Of a DNA stretch of 64,000 nt, positions 9,795-18,666 are shown in pieces; the stretch's first letter is position 1; every line of letters starts with the position of its first letter. The DNA is from an uncultured Barnesiella sp. Its GTDB lineage: Bacteria; Bacteroidota; Bacteroidia; Bacteroidales; Barnesiellaceae. The notes under the pieces were generated by a model. That model saw nothing but the letters and a program-made list of their open reading frames with translations. It ran no database searches and was not told the DNA's origin. The translations under genes and the position numbers were made by a program. Where the stretch lies: positions 51,558 to 115,557 of the forward strand of contig CALUJQ010000004.1 of the NCBI GenBank assembly GCA_944320995.1, given 5' to 3'.

Positions 9795-9825
9795 TTTGCA
9801 AAAATAGCTCAAATTATTATTTTTG
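9795..9825 (+). promoter_or_regulatory. Promoter of the M23 peptidase-MerR operon
   Basis: TTTG (9795-9798), 19 bases, TATTTTTG (9818-9825): an exact -33/-7 match. Predicted start near 9832 leaves about 80 bases of leader before 9913. It overlaps the opposite alaS promoter. Confidence 0.8.
9799..9806 (-). promoter_or_regulatory. -7 box for alaS
   Basis: Minus-strand TATTTTTG fits TAnnTTTG and would give a leader of about 88 bases to alaS. It lies inside the spacer of the divergent promoter, immediately next to that promoter's -33 TTTG. No clear -33 for alaS is visible. Confidence 0.5.
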
Positions 9826-9912
9826 TGCCCATGTGCAGCTAAAAAAATGTTTCAAAACATATTTTTGACACTCTATAAGTGCTTCTACCGACAAGATTGA
9901 GGCGAAATATTC

Positions 9913-10884
9913 ATGAGCAAAAAAATATTTTACATATACAATCCCAAAACACTGACCTATGAACGGGTATATCCCTCTCTTCGCCAGCGTATCGCTGTCG
10001 TCCTGCGACATCTATTCATCGGCTGTATTTTGAGCATCGGTGTCATTGCGGCCTTCTATTTTTGGTTCGGTTCTCCCAAAGAAGAGATTCTGAAAATCGA
10101 GAACGAACAAATGAAAACTCAATACAAACTCCTCTCCAAGCGGGTCGATGCGGCTTTGGAGGTCATGAGTGATTTGCAACAGCGCGATGACAATATGTAC
10201 CGGGTTGTCTTACAGGCCGAACCGGTCAACGCCGAAGTCAGAGACAACGGGATATACAACCCCAGCCGATACGAAGACTTGTTGCAAATGAGCGATGCCG
10301 AGTTGGTGGTCTCTACCAGCCAGAAGGTGGACAATTTGGCCCGACAGGTTTACGTGCAGTGCAACTCCATGAATGAACTCATGAAATTGGCTCAGGGCCA
10401 AGAAGAGAGGTTGAAACATATCCCGGCCATACAACCGGTTGCTAACAAAAACTTGAAACGGACAGCTTCGGGGTATGGCTACCGGGTCGATCCCATCTAC
10501 AAAACCGCCAAATTCCATGAAGGTATGGACTTTGCCGCCAACATAGGAACTCCGGTCTATGCCACAGGAAACGGACGTGTCATCGAAACCGGCTGGCAAC
10601 AAGGATATGGCAACACCGTCGTTATCGACCACGGGTATGACTACAAAACCCGGTATGCCCATTTGAGCAAAATATTGGTTCGACAAGGGCAAGAAATCAT
10701 TCGAGGAGAAGAAATCGCCAAGGTAGGGAACACCGGAAAATCGACCGGCCCACACCTGCATTACGAGGTGCTTTACAAAGGGAAGCCCGAAAATCCCATT
10801 AACTATTATTTCTTCGACCTTTCGCCCGAAGAGTATGACCGCATGATTCAACTTGCAGAAAATCAAGGCCGTGTAATGGATTAA
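9913..10884 (+). CDS. Membrane-anchored M23 (LytM) family metallopeptidase
   Basis: A 323-residue cell-wall endopeptidase or amidase activator. One transmembrane helix lies at about residues 28-52, followed by a coiled-coil stretch (about 58-100) and a linker. The C-terminal LytM domain has its zinc ligands in FHEGMDFA (H and D near 202 and 206) and in HLHYEV (about 281-283), and the other family landmark YGNTVVIDHG. All catalytic residues appear intact, so enzymatic activity on peptidoglycan crosslinks is plausible rather than a pure activator. A MerR regulator gene follows after 12 bases. Confidence 0.92.
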   Translation: MSKKIFYIYNPKTLTYERVYPSLRQRIAVVLRHLFIGCILSIGVIAAFYFWFGSPKEEILKIENEQMKTQYKLLSKRVDAALEVMSDLQQRDDNMYRVVLQAEPVNAEVRDNGIYNPSRYEDLLQMSDAELVVSTSQKVDNLARQVYVQCNSMNELMKLAQGQEERLKHIPAIQPVANKNLKRTASGYGYRVDPIYKTAKFHEGMDFAANIGTPVYATGNGRVIETGWQQGYGNTVVIDHGYDYKTRYAHLSKILVRQGQEIIRGEEIAKVGNTGKSTGPHLHYEVLYKGKPENPINYYFFDLSPEEYDRMIQLAENQGRVMD

Positions 10885-10896
10885 AAAAACAAACAG

Positions 10897-11235
10897 ATGA
10901 AAAACCCAGAGAGCGACAAACAAAAGCTATATTATACTATCGGTGAAGTGTCTGAGATGCTAAACGTAAACCAGTCTTTACTACGATATTGGGAAACGGA
11001 ATTCAAAACCATCAAACCCAAACGTACCCCGAAAGGGACCCGATACTACTCACAAAAGGATATTGAGGAGATAAAACTTATCCAGTTCCTGCTAAAAGAG
11101 CGGAAATTGAAAATCGAGGGTGCCAAACAGGTTTTGAAAAACAAACGTGAAAATGCCGTCCGCATGAAACAGGCGGTCGATCGGTTGAAATCGATCAAAG
11201 CCGAATTAATCGACATTATCGAGGAGTTGGAATAG
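10897..11235 (+). CDS. MerR family transcriptional regulator
   Basis: A 112-residue DNA-binding protein. The N-terminal winged helix-turn-helix is clear: YYTIGEVSEMLNVNQSLLRYW, then the wing TPKGTRYYSQKDIEEI, ending in a dimerising helix (about 75-112). No C-terminal effector or metal-binding cysteine domain follows, so it belongs to the short HTH-only group common in Bacteroidetes. Co-transcribed with the M23 peptidase. Its 3' end overlaps the convergent VanZ-like gene by 30 bases. Target genes unknown. Confidence 0.9.
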   Translation: MKNPESDKQKLYYTIGEVSEMLNVNQSLLRYWETEFKTIKPKRTPKGTRYYSQKDIEEIKLIQFLLKERKLKIEGAKQVLKNKRENAVRMKQAVDRLKSIKAELIDIIEELE

Positions 11236-11634
11236 CCATGATTTCTTGTATCGCCTGAATAAGCGGGGAAGGGTATATACCCCCAAAAGAAGCCCCAACA
11301 CGGCCCCACAACTGTTGGCCCAAAAATCGTACCAATCGGCACTCCTGCCCATCGTCATCGCTCCTTGCAACAGTTCCATCAATCCGCCCCAAGCCACGGC
11401 ACCGCAAACCAACCACAACAGTTTCGATGCGACAAAGCATCCCGAAATCCGGAACAAATCGTAACACCCTACATAAACAAGCCCCAAATACATGCACCCA
11501 TGCACGAGTTTGTCGGCCCCCTCGAACAGTCGAAAGCCTCTTGCATGTACCGGGTCCTCGGCCAACGAGAGATAGGCAATCACAGCCAATACAACCAGCG
11601 TAGGGATATAGGGGAAAATCCTAAACTTTTTCAT
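11206..11634 (-). CDS. VanZ-like integral membrane protein
   Basis: A 142-residue protein with about four hydrophobic segments (residues 7-22, 40-60, 68-90, 105-122). The text GADKLVHGCMYLGLVYVG and the pair LMELLQ... RSADWYDFWANSCGAVLG is the usual VanZ-family arrangement. VanZ is known from teicoplanin resistance, but most homologs like this one have no proven role in it. The end overlaps the MerR gene tail-to-tail by 30 bases, so no terminator separates the two. Confidence 0.82.
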   Translation of the reverse strand: MKKFRIFPYIPTLVVLAVIAYLSLAEDPVHARGFRLFEGADKLVHGCMYLGLVYVGCYDLFRISGCFVASKLLWLVCGAVAWGGLMELLQGAMTMGRSADWYDFWANSCGAVLGLLLGVYTLPRLFRRYKKSWLFQLLDNVD

Positions 11635-11714
11635 ACGACATCTATATTCATTCTACCGGAGGCATCCTCCCTAAAAAAAGAAGAGTCCTCAACCTCACCC
11701 TCTCTTCGGGACGA

Positions 11715-11722
11715 CAAATATA
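11715..11722 (-). promoter_or_regulatory. -7 box for the VanZ-like gene
   Basis: Minus-strand TATATTTG matches TAnnTTTG; a TTTG exists upstream but at only 14 bases. Leader would be about 75 bases. Confidence 0.4.
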
Positions 11723-11878
11723 ACACTTGCTCCCGGCAAAAGCAACTGCGGCCTGCCCGAACGGCAGAATATGTTATATTAACAACATATACCCGCCGCA
11801 AAATGTTTCATTTTCGCACCTAAAACAACAATTTGCTTTTTTATTCTCGGTTTTTAGAAGCAGATAAATTTAATTTTA

Positions 11879-11886
11879 TATTTTTG
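11879..11886 (+). promoter_or_regulatory. -7 box for the sodium symporter gene
   Basis: TATTTTTG, exact TAnnTTTG match, 26 bases before the ATG at 11912. The -33 element is weak. Confidence 0.5.
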
Positions 11887-11911
11887 CATTTATATTTGAG
11901 CCACAAAAAAG

Positions 11912-13255
11912 ATGAGCGAACGAGTAAAATTTGCAACAAAATTAGGAGTGATAGCCACTACGGTAGGCTCGGCAGTGGGGCTGGGCAATATTTGGAGATT
12001 CCCCTATGAAACCGGCATGAACGGCGGAGGCGCCTTTCTATTGGTTTATATCCTGTGTGTGCTTATACTTGGAATCCCTGTGATGTGTGCCGAGTTCATT
12101 ATCGGGCGACGGTCCAAATCCGACACGGTCGATGCATTCCGGAAACTGGCCCCCGGAAGCCGGTGGTATTACATCGGTTATATCGGGATAATAGCCTCTA
12201 TCCTTATCTTGGGATACTATATGGTCATCTCGGGTTGGACGCTCGAATACCTCTTCCGTGCCCTCAGCAACAGCCTGACCGGGAAAACGGCGGCCGAATT
12301 CAGGGCCGAACAAAATGCCTTTATCCAAAGTGATTTCCGCCCGCTCTTGTGGATTTACCTCTTCCTCTTCATCAATTATCTGATTCTGGCCAAAGGGGTA
12401 CAAAAAGGGATAGAGAAAATGTCGAACATACTGATGCCCTTACTGTTTGTCATTCTCATCGTCTTTTGCATACGTTCGCTCACTTTGCCGGGAGCCAACG
12501 AAGGATTGTCGTTCTTCCTCCACCCCGATTTTTCAAAAATCACCCCGCAAGTCATCGTCAGAGCCATGGGGCAGGCATTTTTCTCGTTGAGTTTGGGCAT
12601 GGGGATTCTCATCACCTATTCCTCCTATTTCAGTACCAAAACCCATTTGATAAAGACCGCCGGCACAGTGGCCATACTCGACACGACCGTTGCCATTCTC
12701 TCGGGTGTGATCATATTCCCTGCCGTATTTTCCTATGGCTTGGACCCGGTCGCCGGTCCCGACCTCGTATTTGTAACCCTCCCCAACGTATTCAATCAAA
12801 TGCCGGTATCGGCCCTGTGGTCGGGACTGTTTTTCCTGCTCCTTACCGTAGCGGCACTCACCTCGACAGTCTCTCTCTTCGAGGTTGCCGTCGCTTTCTT
12901 CATCAACTACATGCACTTCTCCCGAAAAAAAGCTACATGGGTAATGGTGACAATCGTTGCCATACTGAGCACTGTCTGCTCCCTCTCCATCGGGTCATGG
13001 AACCATATACGCATATTCGGGAAGAACATCTTCGACGCCTGCGACTATTTCTCGGCCATCATTTTGCTCCCGCTGGGCGGACTGTTGATAAGTATCTTTA
13101 TCGGCTGGATATTGAAGCGAAACATTTCGCGCGAAGAGTTGACCAACCGGAACAAACTGCATGAGCCGTTATTCGGTGCAATCTTCTTCTGCATCAAATA
13201 CATTGCTCCTATCATCATTATCTTGATCTTTTTATCGGGATTCGGCATTATCTGA
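11912..13255 (+). CDS. Neurotransmitter:sodium symporter (NSS) family transporter
   Basis: A 447-residue inner-membrane protein with 11-12 hydrophobic segments. The NSS hallmark is intact in TM1: GSAVGLGNIWRFPYETGMNG, the unwound helix that binds sodium and substrate. TM6 (FFSLSLGMGILITYSSYF) fits as well. Bacterial members such as LeuT and TnaT take up amino acids, so amino acid import driven by sodium is the likely job; the substrate cannot be named. The TGA stop overlaps the next ATG by one base, coupling it to a short membrane protein gene. Confidence 0.93.
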   Translation: MSERVKFATKLGVIATTVGSAVGLGNIWRFPYETGMNGGGAFLLVYILCVLILGIPVMCAEFIIGRRSKSDTVDAFRKLAPGSRWYYIGYIGIIASILILGYYMVISGWTLEYLFRALSNSLTGKTAAEFRAEQNAFIQSDFRPLLWIYLFLFINYLILAKGVQKGIEKMSNILMPLLFVILIVFCIRSLTLPGANEGLSFFLHPDFSKITPQVIVRAMGQAFFSLSLGMGILITYSSYFSTKTHLIKTAGTVAILDTTVAILSGVIIFPAVFSYGLDPVAGPDLVFVTLPNVFNQMPVSALWSGLFFLLLTVAALTSTVSLFEVAVAFFINYMHFSRKKATWVMVTIVAILSTVCSLSIGSWNHIRIFGKNIFDACDYFSAIILLPLGGLLISIFIGWILKRNISREELTNRNKLHEPLFGAIFFCIKYIAPIIIILIFLSGFGII

Positions 13256-13542
13256 TGGCACTCAAAAACGACACTTTCTTCGCGCTATCGAAAGGCGAAC
13301 GGCGAGCCGCCTTGCTGTTGGTTATCCTCTTGACAATCCTCGTAGGGGTGCGTATCATCTTGTATTTTACCGACTCAGGCCAACCACGGCCGACCACGGA
13401 ATACGATTCGTTCAAAACCGAGTTGGAGGAATTCAAACATTCTCTTTACAACCAAGAAGAAAAGAAAGAGAAAAACAGCCGAGGCGCAGTCAAGGACAAC
13501 CACCCGCCGAGAAGTTTGAATCCTGTACCCCGTGAAGAATAG
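13255..13542 (+). CDS. Short single-pass membrane protein, possible HHH-less ComEA-like relative
   Basis: A 95-residue protein with a short cytoplasmic head (FFALSKGERRAALLLVI), one membrane helix (about 18-38) and a hydrophilic, charge-rich tail with a coiled-coil tendency (LEEFKHSLYNQEEKKEK). The head resembles the start of Bacteroidetes proteins that go on to helix-hairpin-helix DNA-binding domains, but no such domain follows here: the frame ends cleanly at 13542. It may be a truncated relative or a separate small protein. It is translationally coupled to the symporter (TGATG overlap). Function unknown. Confidence 0.7.
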   Translation: MALKNDTFFALSKGERRAALLLVILLTILVGVRIILYFTDSGQPRPTTEYDSFKTELEEFKHSLYNQEEKKEKNSRGAVKDNHPPRSLNPVPREE

Positions 13543-13594
13543 CGAGACAAAGAAGTTTTTTCAAATTCATACCTCACCATTCAACAAAAAGAGT

Positions 13595-13602
13595 TATCTT
13601 CG
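13595..13602 (+). promoter_or_regulatory. Near-consensus -7 box for folP
   Basis: TATCTTCG differs from TAnnTTTG by one base; no -33 is evident. It would give a leader of about 85 bases carrying the hairpin at 13637-13674. Confidence 0.4.
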
Positions 13603-13636
13603 CTTAATGAAGCAGGCTTGACCCACACCAGAAACA

Positions 13637-13674
13637 GGGAACAACCCGGGAGGCTCACAAGGCGGCCTGTTCCC
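13637..13674 (+). other. Stem in the folP 5' leader
   Basis: GGGAACA (13637-13643) pairs with TGTTCCC (13668-13674), closing a GC-rich 24-base interior. It ends 20 bases before the folP start codon. The shape could be a regulatory leader, but I cannot assign it to a known riboswitch class. Confidence 0.35.
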
Positions 13675-13694
13675 GCACCCGTAATACGACGAAT

Positions 13695-14558
13695 ATGTTG
13701 CAGAGGATACATAAAGAGCCGTTGTCGTTGAACCTTGGAGGAGAATTGATTTCGCTCTCGAGGCCCTTGGTTATGGGGATACTCAACGTAACTCCCGACT
13801 CGTTCTATGCCGGCAGCCGCACCCCCGAAAAAGAACAAATCGCTGCACGAGTCCGACAAATCATCGACGAAGGCGCCGACATCATCGACATAGGGGCATA
13901 CTCTTCCCGCTCAAACGCCGACGACATCTCCCCCGACGAGGAGATGAAAAGGCTATCGACGGGCCTTGACATCATTCGCCGACTGTATCCCGAAGCCAAA
14001 ATCTCGGTCGATACATTCCGCTCCGAAATCGCAACCCGCTGTGTACGGGATTACGAGGTACAAATCGTCAACGACATCTCGGGCGGCGAACTCGACCCGC
14101 ACATGTTCGAAACCGTGGCGGAACTTAAAACCGCCTATATCCTCATGCACATGAAAGGTACGCCGCAAACGATGATGCGACAGACCCATTACGAACAGAT
14201 TATCCCCGAGATGCTCTACTATTTCTCCCAACGTATCGCCCGTCTCGAAACCCTTGGCGTAAACGATATTATCGTCGATCCGGGATTCGGATTCGGGAAG
14301 AACCTCGACGACAATTTTCTGCTGATGAACCGTCTCGACGAGTTCTCTCGCATAGGTTTGCCCTTATTAGTGGGAATATCACGCAAATCAATGATATACA
14401 AACATTTGGAAATCACTCCCGAAGATAGCCTCAACGGGACTTCCGTACTGAACACCCTCGCCTTATTGGGCGGAGCCGATATTCTTAGGGTCCACGATGT
14501 CAAAGAGGCGGTAGAAGCCGTAAAAATAGTTTCAAAAACCATACAATCCATTGCATAG
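13695..14558 (+). CDS. folP: Dihydropteroate synthase
   Basis: Joins p-aminobenzoate to dihydropterin pyrophosphate in folate synthesis; the sulfonamide target. The 287-residue TIM barrel keeps the family loops: GILNVTPDSFYAG (loop 1), DIGAYSSRSNADDIS (loop 2), SVDTFR, NDISGG, LMHMKGTP, DPGFGFGKN, and the closing RVHDVKEAVEA. The cdaA gene begins 4 bases after the stop, a pairing that recurs in Bacteroidetes. No neighbouring folate gene is present. Confidence 0.97.
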   Translation: MLQRIHKEPLSLNLGGELISLSRPLVMGILNVTPDSFYAGSRTPEKEQIAARVRQIIDEGADIIDIGAYSSRSNADDISPDEEMKRLSTGLDIIRRLYPEAKISVDTFRSEIATRCVRDYEVQIVNDISGGELDPHMFETVAELKTAYILMHMKGTPQTMMRQTHYEQIIPEMLYYFSQRIARLETLGVNDIIVDPGFGFGKNLDDNFLLMNRLDEFSRIGLPLLVGISRKSMIYKHLEITPEDSLNGTSVLNTLALLGGADILRVHDVKEAVEAVKIVSKTIQSIA

Positions 14559-14562
14559 CACC

Positions 14563-15327
14563 ATGTTTTCATTCGGCATAAAAGATATTATCGACATTCT
14601 CATCGTAGCCTTGCTCCTGTACACCCTCTACAAAATGATGAAGGAATCGGGCACCATAAGCATCTTCACCGGCGTATTGGCTTTCGTGGGCGTATGGATC
14701 GTCGTAACTCAAATTCTCGACATGCGGCTTATCGGCTCCATCATGGACAAGTTCATGAGTGTGGGTCTGCTCATTCTCGTCATTCTGTTTCAAGACGAAA
14801 TAAAACGTTTCTTGGTACAACTCGGGTCTCACAAACGCTGGCAATTTTTCCTTCACTTCTTTCTCAAACACAAGGAGAATCAGGACAAACCCTACATCAT
14901 GCCCATCGTACAAGCCTGTATGAACATGGCCAAAACAAAAACCGGAGCTTTGATTGTTATCGAACAAGGAATATCGCTCGACAACTACAAAAATACCGGC
15001 GACATGATCAATGCCAATGTAAATGCCCGGCTCATCGAGAATATATTTTTCAAAAACAGCCCGCTACACGACGGAGCCATGATCATCGCCGACAGCCGCA
15101 TTGCCGCGGCCGCCTGTATCCTGCCGGTATCGCACAACAACCGCATACCCAAATCGATGGGACTGCGACATCGCTCGGCCTTGGGGATTACCGAAGTGAG
15201 CGATGCCCTCGCCGTGGTCGTATCGGAAGAAACCGGCAATATATCGCTTGCCCACAACGGAAAGATTACTACGAAAATATCGGGTAAAGACCTCGAACGA
15301 ATGCTCAACCAAGAGTCTATCGACTGA
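14563..15327 (+). CDS. cdaA: Diadenylate cyclase (c-di-AMP synthase), CdaA type
   Basis: Makes cyclic di-AMP from two ATP. From ATG 14563 the protein has 254 residues; a TTG four codons upstream lies inside folP and was not used. Three N-terminal membrane helices (about 5-20, 27-47, 53-72) place it in the CdaA/DacA class, followed by the DAC catalytic domain with its two signatures: DGA in PLHDGAMII (about 168-171) and RHR in GLRHRSALGI (about 201-203). No YbbR-domain gene follows, unlike the Firmicutes cdaA-cdaR arrangement; typA lies opposite. Confidence 0.95.
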   Translation: MFSFGIKDIIDILIVALLLYTLYKMMKESGTISIFTGVLAFVGVWIVVTQILDMRLIGSIMDKFMSVGLLILVILFQDEIKRFLVQLGSHKRWQFFLHFFLKHKENQDKPYIMPIVQACMNMAKTKTGALIVIEQGISLDNYKNTGDMINANVNARLIENIFFKNSPLHDGAMIIADSRIAAAACILPVSHNNRIPKSMGLRHRSALGITEVSDALAVVVSEETGNISLAHNGKITTKISGKDLERMLNQESID

Positions 15328-15405
15328 CAGGCGGCATGCCTCCCGGATTCCATTCCCCGCACAAATAAGGAATCGAGGAGCCCCTCTTTTTCGACCCTAT
15401 TGCCA

Positions 15406-15443
15406 TAAAAAACGGAGGCGCAAACCTACGGTTTACACCTCCG
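15406..15443 (-). terminator. Intrinsic terminator of typA
   Basis: Minus strand: CGGAGGTGTAAACC, loop GTA, GGTTTGCGCCTCCG, then six T. The stem has two internal mismatches. It sits 24 bases past the typA stop. Confidence 0.85.
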
Positions 15444-15467
15444 GATGAATCGTATCGGATTGAGCGA

Positions 15468-17264
15468 CTACCGATTGGCCCGTTTCCGCTCGATCTCGTC
15501 CAGAATGATTTTGCGCAAGCGCAAGTGGTGGGGAGTCACCTCTACATATTCGTCTTCTTTGATATATTCGAGAGCCTCTTCCAAACTGAAAATAACAGGA
15601 GGCACAATACGCGCCTTGTCGTCGGCACCCGAAGCACGCATATTGGTCAACTTCTTCGACTTGGTCACATTCACCACAATATCGTTGTCTTTGGCATTCT
15701 CGCCCACTACCTGCCCGGCATAAACCTCCTCTTGCGGGAAGATAAAGAACCGCCCCCGGTCTTGCAATTTGTCTATGGCATAGGCATAGGCCGTACCCGA
15801 CTCCATCGCAATCAACGAACCGTTGGTGCGGCGGTCGATGTCGCCTTTCCACGGCTGATATTCCAAAAAACGGTGCGCCATAATGGCCTCGCCGGCCGAT
15901 GCCGTCAGCACATTGGTACGCAACCCGATGATGCCACGCGAGGGAATATGAAACTCGATATGAATGCGGTCGTTCTGCGTAGTCATCGACACCATCTCGC
16001 CCTTTCGGCGGGTAACCATGTCGATAATCTTGCTGGCATACTCCTCGGGCAGATTGATGGTAAGCAACTCTACCGGCTCGCACTTTTGCCCGTCGATTTC
16101 CTTAATAATGACTTGCGGCTGTCCCACCTGCAACTCGTAACCTTCGCGGCGCATGGTCTCGATCAAAACCGACAAATGCAACACGCCACGGCCATAAACC
16201 GTCCATGCATCGTCGCTGTCGCCACGCTCTACCCGCAAAGCCAGATTCTTGTCGAGCTCCCGTTTCAAACGGTCGGCAATATGGCGCGAAGTAACATATT
16301 TGCCGTCTTTCCCGAAGAAAGGCGAATCATTGATCGTGAACAACATCGACATCGTGGGTTCATCGATGGCAATTCTCGGCAGCGGCTCGGGCTCGTTCAA
16401 ATCGGCAATGGTATCGCCAATCTCGAAATTCTCGATACCGATGAGGGCGCAAATATCGCCCGAACCTACCGACTGAACTTTTGTACGGCCCATTCCCTCG
16501 AATACATCGAGTTCCTTGATGCGCTGCTTCACTACCGAGCCATCTTTCTTGCACAAAGCCACGTCCATACCCTCTTTCAACTCTCCACGATGCACACGGC
16601 CCACCGCTATCCGGCCCACATAAGGAGAATAGTCGAGCGACGTAATCAGCATTTGGGGCGTACCTTCGAGATACTGAGGCTCGGGTATATACTCGATAAT
16701 GGCATCGAGCAATGCCGTAATGTTATCGGTAGGCTTGCGCCAATCGGTCGAGAACCAACCCTGTTTGGCCGAACCGTATATCGTAGGGAAATCGAGTTGT
16801 TCCTCTGTTGCGTCGAGACTGAACATCAAGTCGAGAACCATCTCCTGCACCTCGTCGGGACGGCAATTGGGCTTATCGACCTTATTGATTACCACCACGG
16901 GTTTCAAACCTATCTCGATAGCCTTCTGCAACACAAAACGGGTTTGAGGCATCGGGCCCTCGAAAGCATCGACCAGCAACAAACAACCGTCGGCCATGTT
17001 GAGCACACGCTCTACCTCGCCGCCAAAATCGGCGTGCCCCGGAGTATCTATGATATTAATTTTATAATCCTTGTAACGAATAGAAACATTCTTGGAGAGA
17101 ATCGTGATACCTCGTTCACGTTCCAAATCATTGTTATCCAATATCAACTCACCGGAATTCTGGTTCTCGCGAAAAAGGTTTCCGGCCAACAACATCTTGT
17201 CCACCAAAGTAGTTTTACCGTGATCGACGTGAGCGATAATCGCAATGTTTCTGATTTTCTGCAT
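15468..17264 (-). CDS. typA: GTPase TypA/BipA
   Basis: A 598-residue ribosome-associated translational GTPase linked to stress and cold growth and to 50S subunit assembly. G1 is [15 protein letters not shown] (about 11-25), G3 is [17 protein letters not shown]4 is VINKVDKP. After the EF-Tu-like domain 2 and the EF-G-like domains III and V comes the TypA-specific C-terminal domain (THMRAS-like segment here [10 protein letters not shown]). Length matches the family. Single-gene unit, convergent to cdaA. Confidence 0.97.
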   Translation of the reverse strand: MQKIRNIAIIAHVDHGKTTLVDKMLLAGNLFRENQNSGELILDNNDLERERGITILSKNVSIRYKDYKINIIDTPGHADFGGEVERVLNMADGCLLLVDAFEGPMPQTRFVLQKAIEIGLKPVVVINKVDKPNCRPDEVQEMVLDLMFSLDATEEQLDFPTIYGSAKQGWFSTDWRKPTDNITALLDAIIEYIPEPQYLEGTPQMLITSLDYSPYVGRIAVGRVHRGELKEGMDVALCKKDGSVVKQRIKELDVFEGMGRTKVQSVGSGDICALIGIENFEIGDTIADLNEPEPLPRIAIDEPTMSMLFTINDSPFFGKDGKYVTSRHIADRLKRELDKNLALRVERGDSDDAWTVYGRGVLHLSVLIETMRREGYELQVGQPQVIIKEIDGQKCEPVELLTINLPEEYASKIIDMVTRRKGEMVSMTTQNDRIHIEFHIPSRGIIGLRTNVLTASAGEAIMAHRFLEYQPWKGDIDRRTNGSLIAMESGTAYAYAIDKLQDRGRFFIFPQEEVYAGQVVGENAKDNDIVVNVTKSKKLTNMRASGADDKARIVPPVIFSLEEALEYIKEDEYVEVTPHHLRLRKIILDEIERKRANR

Positions 17265-17341
17265 ATAACCTATTTTAACCGCGTAAAGTCTTGCCTGTCA
17301 AACGATACGCCCGCATGCCGCAAGCCTTTACTTTTGGAGTG

Positions 17342-17349
17342 CAAAGTTA
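17342..17349 (-). promoter_or_regulatory. -7 box for typA
   Basis: Minus-strand TAACTTTG matches TAnnTTTG, about 78 bases before the typA start. No -33 match at the right distance. In the 368-base gap up to rpsO I see only this box and the opposite rpsO promoter. Confidence 0.5.
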
Positions 17350-17563
17350 CGATATTTTTTTAAAATGATACAGCACTCTCTGCCGCTTTTAACGAACCGC
17401 CTCAAAAAAGGTAAATGCTATATGCCATTCTCTTGCTTGAAAAAAAACTTTATCCCCAACCTTCACGAAGGAATTCCTCCCCTCACTCGCCCGAAGCCAT
17501 TGAAACACCCCCTCTGTCTTGCCTTAAACAAATCGGAGATTCTTTAAAAAGAGTCTCTATTTT

Positions 17564-17595
17564 TTTGAAAACTCAAAAACAAATGATTACCTTTG
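17564..17595 (+). promoter_or_regulatory. Promoter of rpsO
   Basis: TTTG (17564-17567), 20 bases, TACCTTTG (17588-17595): exact -33/-7 match, 37 bases before the rpsO start. One of the best promoters in the window, fitting a highly expressed ribosomal gene. Confidence 0.85.
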
Positions 17596-17632
17596 TGCGC
17601 TCAATAATTTATTAACAACAAAACTCAAAGAG

Positions 17633-17908
17633 ATGTATTTAGATTCTGAGAAAAAGAAAGAGATCTTTGGGAAATACGGAAAGTCCAATACTGATACTGG
17701 CTCACCCGAAGCGCAGATTGCATTATTTTCCTACCGTATAGCCCATTTGACTGAGCACTTGAAGTCAAATCACAAAGATCATAGCACTGAACGAGCTCTT
17801 AAAATGTTGGTAGGTAAACGTCGTCGTTTGCTCGACTACCTCATCAAGGTGGACATCAACCGTTACCGTGCCATCATTGCTCAAAAAGAGTTGGGTATCA
17901 GAAAGTAA
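17633..17908 (+). CDS. rpsO: 30S ribosomal protein S15
   Basis: A 91-residue protein that binds 16S rRNA early in 30S assembly. Family text is plain: FGKYGKSNTDTGSPEAQIAL, HLKSNHKDHSTERALKMLVG, and RRRLLDYLIKVDINRYRAII. Monocistronic, with a strong promoter and a strong terminator flanking it. Codon choice is less GC-rich at third positions than its neighbours, as is common for ribosomal genes here. Confidence 0.98.
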   Translation: MYLDSEKKKEIFGKYGKSNTDTGSPEAQIALFSYRIAHLTEHLKSNHKDHSTERALKMLVGKRRRLLDYLIKVDINRYRAIIAQKELGIRK

Positions 17909-17935
17909 TTCTTTACACTACACAGCAAAAAGAAA

Positions 17936-17965
17936 AGCGATTCGACATCTCGAATCGCTTTTTTT
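17936..17965. terminator. Terminator of rpsO, usable in both directions
   Basis: AGCGATTCGA (17936-17945), loop CATC, TCGAATCGCT (17950-17959), a perfect 10-bp stem followed by T residues. On the minus strand the stem is followed by TTTCTTTTTG, so it may also stop the lipoprotein operon. Confidence 0.9.
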
Positions 17966-18029
17966 GTATCCTTACTTACCGAAGGTATCGGCGAGGGACG
18001 CATGGAGGCGGAGGCTCACCCGCCTCTAA

Positions 18030-18635
18030 TCAATCGTCGTAACGCTTCAACACATAACCATAAGCCGAATTCTCGGAATAATAGCTACTATAAAGTATCA
18101 GCGTCGTGGCGTAGTCTTCGTCCCGGCCGTAAGCCGACAGGCCGAGGTACACGTAACAATGCCCGTCCAACAATTCATACACGGTACAACCCTCGACATA
18201 ATCGTTCAATACATCGGAGTATTTGTACCCGAATCCGAAATCGCACAGCCCCCGGCCATCGAGTTCACAATCGCAAGTATAGTCGGTAATCTGAATCGAC
18301 GGACGTTCCGAGCCTCCCATGATGACGTAGTCGAGAGTTACCGGCTGCGAAAAATGGAAGTGGGCCTTCCCGTCGGAAAACTCGACCCACTCGAGCGAGC
18401 AAGAGACCGAACCGCCATCTTCAACGCTCTCCATCTCACCCGACACGCTGCGAATCTCGCCGGCATCTACTACCCGCCATTTCCCAGCCAAAGCCGTGGT
18501 ATAATTACTCTGTATAGGTTCGTCGTCGCCCCCGAAAAGTTCGTCTATTAATTCGCCGCATGAGGTCAAAGAGAACATTGTCAAAGACATCGATAACAGC
18601 CCCAATACACTATTTTTCAATTTCATATTTTTCAT
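18030..18635 (-). CDS. Lipoprotein of unknown function, paralog A of a tandem pair
   Basis: A 201-residue protein with a lipoprotein signal ending SLTSC (Cys26). I do not recognise the family. Its mature start ELIDELFGGDDEPIQ, then TALAGKWRVV, CSLEWVEFSDGKAHFHFS, DYTCDC and YGRDEDYATTLILYS, ending KRYDD, is shared with the gene 31 bases upstream, so the two are duplicates. The pattern of a KWRVV strand followed by alternating strands suggests a small lipocalin-like or beta-sandwich fold, which is a guess. Acidic Asp/Glu-rich mature end suggests surface export. Second gene of the operon. A GC-rich hairpin lies just past its stop. Confidence 0.75.
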   Translation of the reverse strand: MKNMKLKNSVLGLLSMSLTMFSLTSCGELIDELFGGDDEPIQSNYTTALAGKWRVVDAGEIRSVSGEMESVEDGGSVSCSLEWVEFSDGKAHFHFSQPVTLDYVIMGGSERPSIQITDYTCDCELDGRGLCDFGFGYKYSDVLNDYVEGCTVYELLDGHCYVYLGLSAYGRDEDYATTLILYSSYYSENSAYGYVLKRYDD

Positions 18636-18666
18636 AACCTCTCATTCGACATGACAAATTCTGCGA

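Noticed and set aside
15525..17363. Open frame of 612 codons on the plus strand, opposite typA
   Set aside because: Antisense to a universally conserved GTPase and without any family signature or promoter of its own.
17997..18023. GAGGCGG...CCGCCTC hairpin just past the tandem lipoproteins
   Set aside because: Stem is short and no T run follows; the rpsO terminator further on can serve this strand.
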